Positions 1 to 6,528 of a DNA stretch of 9,893 nt are shown in pieces. The DNA comes from a bacterium HR32 (lineage in GTDB: Bacteria; Sysuimicrobiota; Sysuimicrobiia; Sysuimicrobiales; Sysuimicrobiaceae). The notes below the pieces were generated by a model, which ran no database searches, was not told where the DNA came from, and was given only the letters and a program-made list of their open reading frames with translations. The translations under genes and the position numbers were made by a program. How positions within the stretch are numbered: position 1 is the first letter of the stretch; each line of letters begins with the position of its first letter. The stretch spans positions 1-9,893 of the forward strand of contig BEII01000032.1 of NCBI GenBank assembly GCA_002898935.1, in the 5' to 3' direction.

Positions 1-308
1 GGCGGCAGCCACAGGAACAGCGCGGCCACCGCCAGGGCCACCAGGGACCCGTACAGGAACCCGAGGGCGATCTCCTGGAAGGTGACGGCGGTGTACTGCC
101 ACACCAGGATCCGGTTCTCCGCGAACTCGCGCGCCACCGCGGAGGGAGCAGGCAGGAGGTAAGGCTGGTCGTACAGGCGCGCGGCGACTTCCCACCCGCC
201 GAGGAACAGGGCTGCGAACAGGAGCCAACGGCCCGCCTCCCCCAGGCGCGTTCGCAGGCGCCACGGGCGCAGGGGGCGCGGGAGGCGCCCGAGGTCAGCG
301 GTGGCCAT
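1..308 (-). CDS. ABC transporter permease, SsuC/TauC-like (partial, 3' end outside window)
   Basis: This is the N-terminal 102 residues of an inner-membrane permease of the NitT/TauT importer class; the gene continues past the left edge. The translation begins MATADLGRLPRP and shows a first membrane segment (about residues 31-44, WLLFAALFLGGWEVAA). The family-typical 'YLLPAPSAVAREF' stretch follows at about 51-63, and the second membrane helix begins near residue 79. The ATG at 308-306 is the only plausible start in this frame. A strong GGAGGTGA lies at 328-321 inside the end of the deaminase gene, 12 nt upstream, which is slightly long spacing. The 14-nt overlap with that gene implies one operon and coupled translation. 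By context it may import a pyrimidine or related base; that is inference. It is distinct from the two permeases on the plus strand. Confidence 0.85.
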   Translation of the reverse strand, partial: MATADLGRLPRPLRPWRLRTRLGEAGRWLLFAALFLGGWEVAARLYDQPYLLPAPSAVAREFAENRILVWQYTAVTFQEIALGFLYGSLVALAVAALFLWLP

Positions 309-1575
309 GGGGGTGGAACGTCACCTCCTCTTCGCCACCATCCAGGCGCACGAACGACCGGGAGGGATCGGTGCGGGCCACGACGCGTCCGCCGGCCACG
401 ACCCACCGGCGGGGTGCCAGGGTGCGGATGGCGTCGAACTCGCTGGTGGCGTCGAACACCACGAAATTCGCTGGGGCGCCGGGCTCGATCCGGTGGTCCT
501 CCAGACCCAGGCAGCGGGCGGCGCGGGTGGTGACCATGCGCACCAGCTCCCGGATCTCCTCGTAGCCGGACATGTGCCCGTAGTGCACGAGGACGAAGGC
601 GGCCTGCAGCGGGTCCCCGACCCCGAGGGGATACCACGGGTCCATGATGGAGTCGTGGCCCACGGCCACGTTGATGCCGTTGGCCAGGAGCTCCTTGATC
701 CGCGTGTAGCCCCGTCGCACCGGATAGGCGTCGAACCGGCCTTGAAGGACCGCGTTGTCCAGAGGGTTGGTGATGAAGTGCACACCCGCGTGCCGGATCC
801 ACCGGAGGAGCCGGTAGGCGTACGCGTTGTTGTACGAGTGCATGGCCGTGGTGTGGCTGGCCGTGACGCGGCCCTGCAGGCCGAGCCGGATGGTCTCCGC
901 GCACAGGACCTCCAGGAACCGCGACTGGTCGTCGTCGGTCTCGTCGCAGTGCAGGTCGGCCAACAGCCCCTGTTCCGCCGCGAGCTTCAGGGCGAACTTC
1001 ACGTCCCGCTCGCCGTACTCGCGCGTCCACTCGTAGTGGGGGATCCCGCCGACCACGTCCGCCCCCAGCCGCACCGCCTCCTGCACCAGCCGCTCGCCGT
1101 CCGGGAAGGAGTAGATGCCCTGCTGCGGGAAGGCCACGATCTGGACCTGGACCGTGGGTGCGACCTCCCGCTTCACCTCCAGCAGGGCCCGCAAGGCGGT
1201 GAGGGACGGGTCGCACACGTCCACGTGGGTCCGCACGTGCGTGACCCCGTGCACCAGCATCCACCGCAGCGCCTGGTGGGCGCGGTGCTTCACGTCCTCG
1301 TGGGTCAGGGACCGCACCCGTTCCGCCCAGATCTCGATCCCCTCGAAGAGTGAACCCGACTGGTTGTAGCGTGGTTGTCCCACGGTCAACACCGCGTCCA
1401 GGTGGATGTGGGGCTCCACCAAAGACGGCGTGACCAGCCGGCCGTCCGCGTCCAGCTCCACCCGGCCGCGGACGTCCAGGCTCGGGGCCAGTAGGGCGAT
1501 CCGCCCGTCCTGGACAGCCAGGTCCACAGGTTCGGCTCCTCCGGTCAGCCGGGCGCGGCGCACCACAAGGTCCAC
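295..1575 (-). CDS. codA: Cytosine deaminase (CodA-type amidohydrolase)
   Basis: This cytosolic metal-dependent amidohydrolase of 426 residues would deaminate cytosine or a close analogue to the uracil form in pyrimidine salvage. Length and sequence follow E. coli CodA closely from memory. Visible motifs: VEPHIHLD with metal ligands H56 and H58, HVRTHVDV, IVAFPQ (Q151), LHCDE (H209, E212), TASHTTAMHSYN (H241), LQGRFD, and GHDSIMDPWYPLG with the catalytic or metal Asp at 308. E. coli has Asp-Asp-Val-Phe after GH; here it is Asp-Ser-Ile-Met, so three pocket positions differ, and 5-methylcytosine or another base is possible. The start is GTG at 1575-1573, preceded by GGAGGAG with 6-nt spacing. 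An open frame runs on to 1758, but that part lacks homology and crosses the promoter region. It shares an operon with the permease at 1-308. Confidence 0.93.
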   Translation of the reverse strand: MDLVVRRARLTGGAEPVDLAVQDGRIALLAPSLDVRGRVELDADGRLVTPSLVEPHIHLDAVLTVGQPRYNQSGSLFEGIEIWAERVRSLTHEDVKHRAHQALRWMLVHGVTHVRTHVDVCDPSLTALRALLEVKREVAPTVQVQIVAFPQQGIYSFPDGERLVQEAVRLGADVVGGIPHYEWTREYGERDVKFALKLAAEQGLLADLHCDETDDDQSRFLEVLCAETIRLGLQGRVTASHTTAMHSYNNAYAYRLLRWIRHAGVHFITNPLDNAVLQGRFDAYPVRRGYTRIKELLANGINVAVGHDSIMDPWYPLGVGDPLQAAFVLVHYGHMSGYEEIRELVRMVTTRAARCLGLEDHRIEPGAPANFVVFDATSEFDAIRTLAPRRWVVAGGRVVARTDPSRSFVRLDGGEEEVTFHPHGHR

Positions 1576-1708
1576 GGGACGCTCCTCCGGGGAATGTGCT
1601 CCGCCTGCTGTTCTCCGGGCCGCGGGCCACCTCCTGCTGGTATCGTCCGCTACCGTTCGAACCCGCGGGTCCGCCCTACATTGGGCGGTGGCGCGGAGGG
1701 AGGCCGGG
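1576..1708. promoter_or_regulatory. Divergent intergenic region between deaminase and dehydrogenase operons
   Basis: These 133 bases separate two diverging genes and should hold both promoters. On the plus strand TACATT (1677-1682) is a possible -10 box with a weak partner near 1654-1661. It sits exactly in the loop of a perfect inverted repeat, CCGCCC (1671-1676) and GGGCGG (1683-1688), which could be an operator. GGAGGGAGG around 1696-1704 is the ribosome binding site of the plus-strand gene. On the minus strand I see no convincing -10/-35 pair, only the ribosome binding site GGAGGAG for the deaminase. Confidence 0.4.
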
Positions 1709-2872
1709 ATGAGCAGACGGGAATCCCTCGGAGTCGGGTTGGTGGGCGCGGGGGCCATGGGCCGGGTGCACGCGATGGCGTACGCGGCCGCGAGGGCCTA
1801 CGACCCCGAGCTTCCGCCGGTCCGGTTGAAGGTGGTGGCCGAGGCGTCTACGGCGGGCGCCCGGGCCGCCGCGGACCGCCTGGGGTTCGAGCGGTGGACC
1901 GCAGACTGGCAGCTGGTGGTCTCCGACCCAGAGGTCTCCGTGGTGAGTGTCGCCGCACCCAACGACCTGCACGCGCCCGTGGCCGTGGCCGCCGCGGGGG
2001 CCGGTAAGCACGTACTGTGCGAGAAGCCGCTGGCCACGTGCGCAGTAGAGGCGCAGGCCATGTGGCGCGCGGCGGAGGCGGCCGGGGTTGTTCACATGGT
2101 GAACTTCAACTACCGGCAGCTCCCTGCGGTCCAGTTCGCGCGCAGCCTCCTCCACACCGGCCGTGTGGGGAGAGTCCGGCACTTCCGGGGCACCTACCTC
2201 CAGGACTGGGGGAACGACCCGGAAGTCCCCTACTCGTGGAAGTTCCAGGCGCGCCGTAGCGGCGCGGGCGTGCTGGCGGGCATCGGCAGCCACCTGGTGG
2301 ACTTGGCGCGCTATCTGGTGGGCGAGCCCGCGCAGGTGGTGGGGACGACCCGGGTGTGGGTTCCGCAGCGCCCGGTGGCCAGAGACGCGCAGGGGAGCAT
2401 GCGGTCGGTGGATGTGGATGTGGAAGACGCCGCGTGCCTGCTGCTCCGCTTCGCGGGCGGCGCCCTGGGCGTGCTAGAAGTGAGCCGGTGCGCGCCGGGC
2501 CGCAAGAACCACCTGGCGTTCGAGGTGCACGGAGAGTCGGGGTCGGTGTGCTTCGACGCGGAGCGGCCCAACGAGCTCGGCGTGTACCTGCCCGACGATC
2601 CTCAGGTGGACGGGTTCCGGCGGGTCCTGCTCGGACCCGCGCACTCCCGCCGGATCCCCCTAGCCTTCGCAGGCATCCCGGTGGGGTTCCTGGACACGGT
2701 GGCGTTCCAGGTTTGCGACTTCCTGCGGGCGGTGGTCCGCGGCGAGCCGACGTCGCCGGACTTCCACGACGGCTGGCGGGTGCAGGCGGTCTTGGACGCT
2801 GCCCTGGAGTCGGACCGCCGGGGTGGCTGGGTGGAAGTCGTGCCGGGCACGCAGGCTGCGGAGGAGCCGTAG
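1709..2872 (+). CDS. Gfo/Idh/MocA-family NAD(P)-dependent oxidoreductase
   Basis: This cytosolic dehydrogenase of 387 residues oxidises or reduces a hydroxyl of a sugar, inositol or glycoside. The N-terminal Rossmann fold has the nucleotide motif GLVGAGAMG (10-18) and ends in CEKPLA (104-109), whose Lys106 is the conserved catalytic lysine. The C-terminal alpha/beta domain holds NFNYR (132-136), TYLQDW (162-167) and GIGSHLVDLARYLVGE (191-206) with His195 and Asp198 in the catalytic region. The TYLQDW...DPEVPYSW pattern resembles the branch with glucoside and levoglucosan-type dehydrogenases, from memory only, so the substrate is open. The ATG at 1709 follows GGAGGGAGG. An open frame extends upstream to 1406 but runs antisense through the deaminase gene. 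It is the first gene of the plus-strand operon; its stop overlaps the next gene's ribosome binding site. Confidence 0.93.
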   Translation: MSRRESLGVGLVGAGAMGRVHAMAYAAARAYDPELPPVRLKVVAEASTAGARAAADRLGFERWTADWQLVVSDPEVSVVSVAAPNDLHAPVAVAAAGAGKHVLCEKPLATCAVEAQAMWRAAEAAGVVHMVNFNYRQLPAVQFARSLLHTGRVGRVRHFRGTYLQDWGNDPEVPYSWKFQARRSGAGVLAGIGSHLVDLARYLVGEPAQVVGTTRVWVPQRPVARDAQGSMRSVDVDVEDAACLLLRFAGGALGVLEVSRCAPGRKNHLAFEVHGESGSVCFDAERPNELGVYLPDDPQVDGFRRVLLGPAHSRRIPLAFAGIPVGFLDTVAFQVCDFLRAVVRGEPTSPDFHDGWRVQAVLDAALESDRRGGWVEVVPGTQAAEEP

Positions 2873-2881
2873 GAGGCGGGT

Positions 2882-3667
2882 ATGCGCTTTGCAGGCAAGG
2901 TGGCGGTGGTAACGGGTGCGGCAGGCGGACTGGGCCGTCGGTATGCCGCGTCGCTGGCGCGGGAGGGCGCGCGGGTGGTCGGGGTCGACCGCCTGGCGGA
3001 GGGACTCCAGCGTACGGGCGAGGCGGTGGAGGCTGCGGGCGGCGCTTGGCGCGCGGTGGTGTCGGATCTCGCGGACCCGACGGGCGCGGAGGCCGTGGTG
3101 GGGACGGCGCTTGACGCGTTCGGCCGGTTGGACATCCTCGTGAACAACGCAGGCGGAGGCTCGAGCGGGCCGGACGCCGCGAGCAGCGTAGCGGAGGAGA
3201 CCTTGGAGTCGTGGCGCAGTCTCGTGGACAGCAACTTGACGAGCGCGTTCCTGTGCATCCGGGCGGCCGCGAAACCCATGAAGCGTCAGCGCTATGGTAA
3301 GATCGTAAATGTCGCCTCGCGGGCCGCGCGCATCGCAGACCCGAACGTGCAGCAGTCGCCCGCCTACGCGGCCGCCAAGAGCGCGGTGCTGGGCCTCACG
3401 CGGTTCGCGGCTCGGGAACTGGGGCCGTACGGCATCACGGTGAACGCGGTGGCGCCCAGCCTCACTCTCAGCGGTCCGGTGTTGGAGGCCTACTGGAACC
3501 GTATGTCCCCCGAAGACCAGGACCGCTACCTGCGCCAGGTGGCCCTGCGCCGGTTGCCAGACCCGGAGGAAGTGGTCGCCGCCGTCCTGTTCCTGTGCAG
3601 CGACGACAGCAGCTACGTGGCCGGGGTGTGCCTGGATGTGAACGGCGGGTCGTTCATGGCTCCTTAA
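2882..3667 (+). CDS. Short-chain dehydrogenase/reductase (SDR)
   Basis: This classical SDR of 261 residues, the usual length for the family, carries out NAD(P)-dependent alcohol/ketone interconversion in the cytosol. It has the cofactor motif TGAAGGLG (11-18), an acidic Asp36 at the end of the second strand (GVDR) that favours NAD over NADP, NNAG (88-91), Asn118, catalytic Ser146 in NVASRAAR, and Tyr162 with Lys166 in SPAYAAAKSA. The C-terminal LDVNGGSFMAP is typical of the FabG-like subclass. The ATG at 2882 lies 5 nt after AGGAGG, which itself overlaps the stop of the preceding dehydrogenase, so the two are likely translated together and may act on consecutive intermediates. The substrate cannot be read from the sequence. 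Confidence 0.94.
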   Translation: MRFAGKVAVVTGAAGGLGRRYAASLAREGARVVGVDRLAEGLQRTGEAVEAAGGAWRAVVSDLADPTGAEAVVGTALDAFGRLDILVNNAGGGSSGPDAASSVAEETLESWRSLVDSNLTSAFLCIRAAAKPMKRQRYGKIVNVASRAARIADPNVQQSPAYAAAKSAVLGLTRFAARELGPYGITVNAVAPSLTLSGPVLEAYWNRMSPEDQDRYLRQVALRRLPDPEEVVAAVLFLCSDDSSYVAGVCLDVNGGSFMAP

Positions 3668-3773
3668 GAGCTTATCGCGGAGAGGCCCTCGAGGGAAGGG
3701 GGCCGCGCTCCCCAAAGTCGCTGCGCGATTCTTGGCTGGGTCTCGGGAGCGACTGCGGACGGTGGGGGACTGT
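3668..3773 (+). other. Intergenic leader between SDR and first permease, with inverted repeats
   Basis: This 106-base gap is the longest inside the operon. It contains the 10-bp palindrome CCCTCGAGGG (3686-3695) and an inverted repeat AGTCGCT (3716-3722) / AGCGACT (3748-3754) separated by 25 bases. No uridine tract follows either, so a classical terminator is not supported. They could be mRNA processing or stabilising hairpins that adjust transporter expression relative to the enzymes. I do not recognise any riboswitch. Confidence 0.3.
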
Positions 3774-4598
3774 ATGGACGTGCAGACGGGGCGGATCGCC
3801 GCGGAGCCTGCGAAGGCCGCAGCTTCCTGGCGGCGTGCCGCGGGGGCCGTGTGGTACGGCGTGGGGCCGTTTGTGGCTCTCGTGGCCGCGTGGTGGGTTG
3901 CCGCGTGGGTCTGGCGGCCGGGCCCCGCGGTCCTCCCCTCCCCCGCAGACGTCGCCGCGGAAGCCCTGCGCGCGGTACAAGGTGGGGTGCTTGTGGACGC
4001 CGCCCTGCGTTCCATGGCTCGCCTGTTGCTGACCGCGGCTGCGGCGGTGCCCGCGGGCGTGGCCATCGCCCTTGCGGTGGGCACCGTCCCGGCGGCCAGC
4101 GAGCTCCTCATGCCGGTCCTCCGTTACCTGACCGCCATCCCCGCCATCGCGTGGCTTCCGGTGTTCCTGGTGGCATTGGGGTTCAACGAGACCAGCGTGG
4201 TGGCCACCGCCGCCTACAGTTTCTTCTTTCCCGTGCTGTTCAACACGCTGGTGGGCGTGCAGACAGTCCCCCTCGTACTCCGTCACGCGGTCCGGACGTT
4301 GGGGGGTTCTGGAATCCGGGTGGTGCGCGACGTGCTGCTGCCGGGATCCCTGCCCAGCATCGCCGCGGGCGTGCGGTTGGGTTTCGGGTACGGGTGGCGG
4401 GCGCTGGTGGGTGCGGAGATGTTGGCCGCCCAGGGAGGGATCGGGCACCTGTTGTTCAAGGCGCAGAGCGTAGGGCTGGTGCCGCGGATGGTGGTGGGCA
4501 TGGTGACCATCGGCGTGCTCGCAGCCCTGGTGGACGCCCTGCTGCTGGAACCTCTGGAGGAGGCCACCGTGCGCCGGTGGGGGACGGTGCGCGGGTGA
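3774..4598 (+). CDS. ABC transporter permease, NitT/TauT (SsuC) family, first of a pair
   Basis: This integral membrane permease of 274 residues belongs to a type I importer of the nitrate/sulfonate/bicarbonate class. Membrane segments are visible at about 30-48, 82-103, 113-136, 141-162, 196-213 and 237-257. LPSPADV (54-60) is the usual motif after the first helix. The coupling (EAA) loop is around 170-205, with LGGSGIRVVRDVLLPGSLPSI. The ATG at 3774 follows a G-rich ribosome binding site (GGTGGGGG). The frame is open to a TTG at 3732, but the extra residues look non-coding, so the ATG is preferred. It overlaps the second permease by GTGA, indicating coupled translation and a heterodimeric channel with it. 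The transported compound is unknown. Confidence 0.92.
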   Translation: MDVQTGRIAAEPAKAAASWRRAAGAVWYGVGPFVALVAAWWVAAWVWRPGPAVLPSPADVAAEALRAVQGGVLVDAALRSMARLLLTAAAAVPAGVAIALAVGTVPAASELLMPVLRYLTAIPAIAWLPVFLVALGFNETSVVATAAYSFFFPVLFNTLVGVQTVPLVLRHAVRTLGGSGIRVVRDVLLPGSLPSIAAGVRLGFGYGWRALVGAEMLAAQGGIGHLLFKAQSVGLVPRMVVGMVTIGVLAALVDALLLEPLEEATVRRWGTVRG

Positions 4599-5362
4599 GT
4601 TGGCTCTGGCCGGTGCTGCGGAGGTGGTTGCTCGCTGTGTTGGCCGTGGCTGCCTGGGCTTGGGTGGCGGAGACCCGGCTCCTGCCGCGGGCGTTCGTGC
4701 CGAGTCCCCTGGAGGTGGTGCGGGGCTTTCGGGAGGTGCTGGGCAACGGGTTGCTGCTGCGCCACGTACAGGACAGCGTCTTGCGGTTCGCCACGTACTA
4801 CACGGCCGGTAGCGCCGCAGGCGTGCTGGCCGGCGTCCTCATGGGACTCGTCGCGCCCGTGGGCCGTTTCCTCCGGCCTCTGGTTGGGTTCTTCAACGCC
4901 ATCGCGGGGATTGCGTGGCTGCCCCTGGCCATGATGTGGTTTGGAGCCGGCGAACCCACCGTCGCGTTCGTGACCTTGAACGGCGTCTTCTTCGTGGTGG
5001 CGGTGAACACCCTGGCGGGCGTGCAGGCGGTACCCCGGATCTACGAGCACGGCCTGGTGGTCCTGGGCGCTCGGAAGAGCACGGTCCTGCGTCAGGTCAC
5101 ACTCCCGGGTGCATTCCCCGCCGTGCTGACCGGACTGCGGTTGGCCATGGGGTTCGGGTGGCGAGCCCTCGTGGCGTCCGAGATGTTGGCCGCCGCGTCC
5201 GGGTTGGGTTACCTGGTGTACCGGGGGAGTTACGACTTCCGGTACGACGTGATGTGGGCGAGCATCTTGTTGCTTGGTGCGATCAGCGTGCTGCTGGACC
5301 GTCTGGTGTTGGCACCTGTACAGCGGCGCACGGTGGAGCGCTGGGGGCTCGTCCAGGAATAG
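4595..5362 (+). CDS. ABC transporter permease, NitT/TauT (SsuC) family, second of a pair
   Basis: This is a second permease of 255 residues. It resembles its neighbour in layout but is clearly diverged, so it is not a recent duplicate. Segments: a first helix at about 8-26, then the FVPSPLEVVRGF motif (34-45), further helices at about 68-88, 94-117, 121-142, 176-194 and 219-238, and the coupling loop around 150-183 with LGARKSTVLRQVTLPGAFPAVLTG. The start is GTG at 4595-4597, inside the stop of the upstream permease (GTGA overlap). No other start leaves the first helix intact. Most SsuC-type systems use one permease as a homodimer, so a paired set suggests a heterodimer with an asymmetric substrate path. 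The ATPase gene follows 17 nt later. Confidence 0.92.
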   Translation: MSWLWPVLRRWLLAVLAVAAWAWVAETRLLPRAFVPSPLEVVRGFREVLGNGLLLRHVQDSVLRFATYYTAGSAAGVLAGVLMGLVAPVGRFLRPLVGFFNAIAGIAWLPLAMMWFGAGEPTVAFVTLNGVFFVVAVNTLAGVQAVPRIYEHGLVVLGARKSTVLRQVTLPGAFPAVLTGLRLAMGFGWRALVASEMLAAASGLGYLVYRGSYDFRYDVMWASILLLGAISVLLDRLVLAPVQRRTVERWGLVQE

Positions 5363-5379
5363 CGCGGAGGGAGCGCGGC

Positions 5380-6528
5380 GTGGGGGAGATTCAGATCCGC
5401 GGGCTCGTACACGAGTACACGAACCCGCACACCCGGGCGGTGGTTCGGGCCCTCGAAGGCGTGGACCTGACCGCGCGGGACGGAGAGTTCGTCACCGTGG
5501 TCGGCCCCAGCGGGTGTGGCAAGTCCACCCTGCTGTACCTGGTGGCGGGCCTGTTGCGGCCTAGCGCCGGGCAGATCCTGGTGGACGGACGGCCGGTCCG
5601 CGGACCCGGGGCCGACCGCGGCATGGTGTTCCAGGACGCGGCGGTGCTTCCGTGGCGCACCGTCCGCCAGAACATCGGGCACGGGCTGGAGATCCAGCGG
5701 GTCCCCCCCGCGCAACGTGAGACGGTGGTGGCGCGGTTCGTGGCCCTGTGCGGGCTGAGCGGGTTTGAGGACAAGTACCCGCACGAGCTGTCGGGCGGCA
5801 TGCGGCAGCGGGTGGCGGTGGCGCGCACCCTGGCGGTGCAGCCGAAGGTTGTGCTCATGGACGAGCCCTTCGCCGCCTTGGACGCGCAGACCCGCATCAC
5901 GCTGGCGGAGGAGTTGCTGCGGATCACCGACCAGACCCGCAGCACGGTCCTGTTCGTCACCCACAGCGTGGAGGAGGCGGTGTTCCTGGGTGACCGAGTG
6001 GTCGTCCTGAGTAGGCGCCCCGGGCGCGTGAAGCGGGAGTTCCCCGTCCCGGTGCCACGGTCACAACGGACCTACGAGGCCATGGTGCACGGCGCCGAGG
6101 CAGAGGAGCTACGCCGGGCGGTGTTCGAGTGCATCCGGGGGGAGGTGGCGGAGGGGGCCTCTGGGACCGAGGGTGCGGTGCAGCCCGGGCCGCAGCCCCG
6201 GGGCCGCTGGTGGCGGCATCGGACGGTACTGGGCTTGCTGCTGCTCCTCCTGGGCGCGGGGGCCTTCGAGGTCGCGTCGGGGGCTGCGGCACCGGCGAAG
6301 ATCCACCCCAGCCTGCGCGCGGCCCTGGCCGCGGACCCTTCTGCGGCGCTGGAGGTGCGACTCGCGGTGCCCGCGGAGGAGTTCCACGTGCGGGCCCTCC
6401 AACGGTTCGGGGTGCTGGAGGGCGTGCAGGGGGACCGCATCTGGCTGCGCGACCTGCGGCCCGACGCTGTGGGCCGTCTCGCACGCCTGTACTGGGTGCG
6501 CGGCGTCGCGGCGCGGGAGAAGCCGTGA
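5380..6528 (+). CDS. ABC importer ATPase with unusual membrane-anchored C-terminal extension
   Basis: This ATP-hydrolysing subunit of 382 residues serves the adjacent permeases. The first 255 residues or so are a standard NitT/TauT ATPase: Walker A GPSGCGKST (42-50), Q-loop Q85, signature LSGGMRQR (137-144), Walker B VVLMDEP (157-163), D-loop and switch His195. Relatives usually end there. Here about 127 more residues follow in frame: a linker (256-274), a basic patch RGRWWRHR (274-281), one hydrophobic segment (283-300) and a domain of about 78 residues starting KIHPSLRAALAADPS. By the positive-inside rule that domain would be outside the membrane. Its look recalls subtilisin-type propeptide/inhibitor I9 domains, from memory and weakly. 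GTG at 5380 follows GGAGGGAG with 6-nt spacing. The stop overlaps the next gene's start, so the tail is real reading frame. Confidence 0.93.
   Translation: MGEIQIRGLVHEYTNPHTRAVVRALEGVDLTARDGEFVTVVGPSGCGKSTLLYLVAGLLRPSAGQILVDGRPVRGPGADRGMVFQDAAVLPWRTVRQNIGHGLEIQRVPPAQRETVVARFVALCGLSGFEDKYPHELSGGMRQRVAVARTLAVQPKVVLMDEPFAALDAQTRITLAEELLRITDQTRSTVLFVTHSVEEAVFLGDRVVVLSRRPGRVKREFPVPVPRSQRTYEAMVHGAEAEELRRAVFECIRGEVAEGASGTEGAVQPGPQPRGRWWRHRTVLGLLLLLLGAGAFEVASGAAAPAKIHPSLRAALAADPSAALEVRLAVPAEEFHVRALQRFGVLEGVQGDRIWLRDLRPDAVGRLARLYWVRGVAAREKP

Noticed and set aside
301..1353. Long plus-strand open frame of 350 codons opposite the deaminase gene
   Set aside because: It is antisense to a gene with clear CodA homology; its product is low-complexity, rich in H, V, P and G, as expected of a GC-rich shadow frame.
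1406..1708. Upstream extension of the dehydrogenase frame
   Set aside because: It lies antisense to the deaminase start region; the Rossmann motif begins right after ATG 1709, which has a ribosome binding site.
1576..1758. Upstream extension of the deaminase frame to an ATG at 1758
   Set aside because: The extra 61 residues have no family similarity, would overlap the divergent gene and its promoter, and a good ribosome binding site precedes GTG 1575.
3732..3773. TTG start giving the first permease 14 extra residues
   Set aside because: No ribosome binding site is seen, and ATG 3774 has a G-rich one and a normal family N-terminus.
2660..4111. Minus-strand open frame of 483 codons across the dehydrogenase, SDR and permease genes
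   Set aside because: It crosses three well-supported plus-strand genes and their gaps, and no family motif is visible.
5407..5422. Tandem 8-bp repeat GTACACGA
   Set aside because: Only two units, inside the conserved N-terminus of the ATPase gene; likely chance from codon use.
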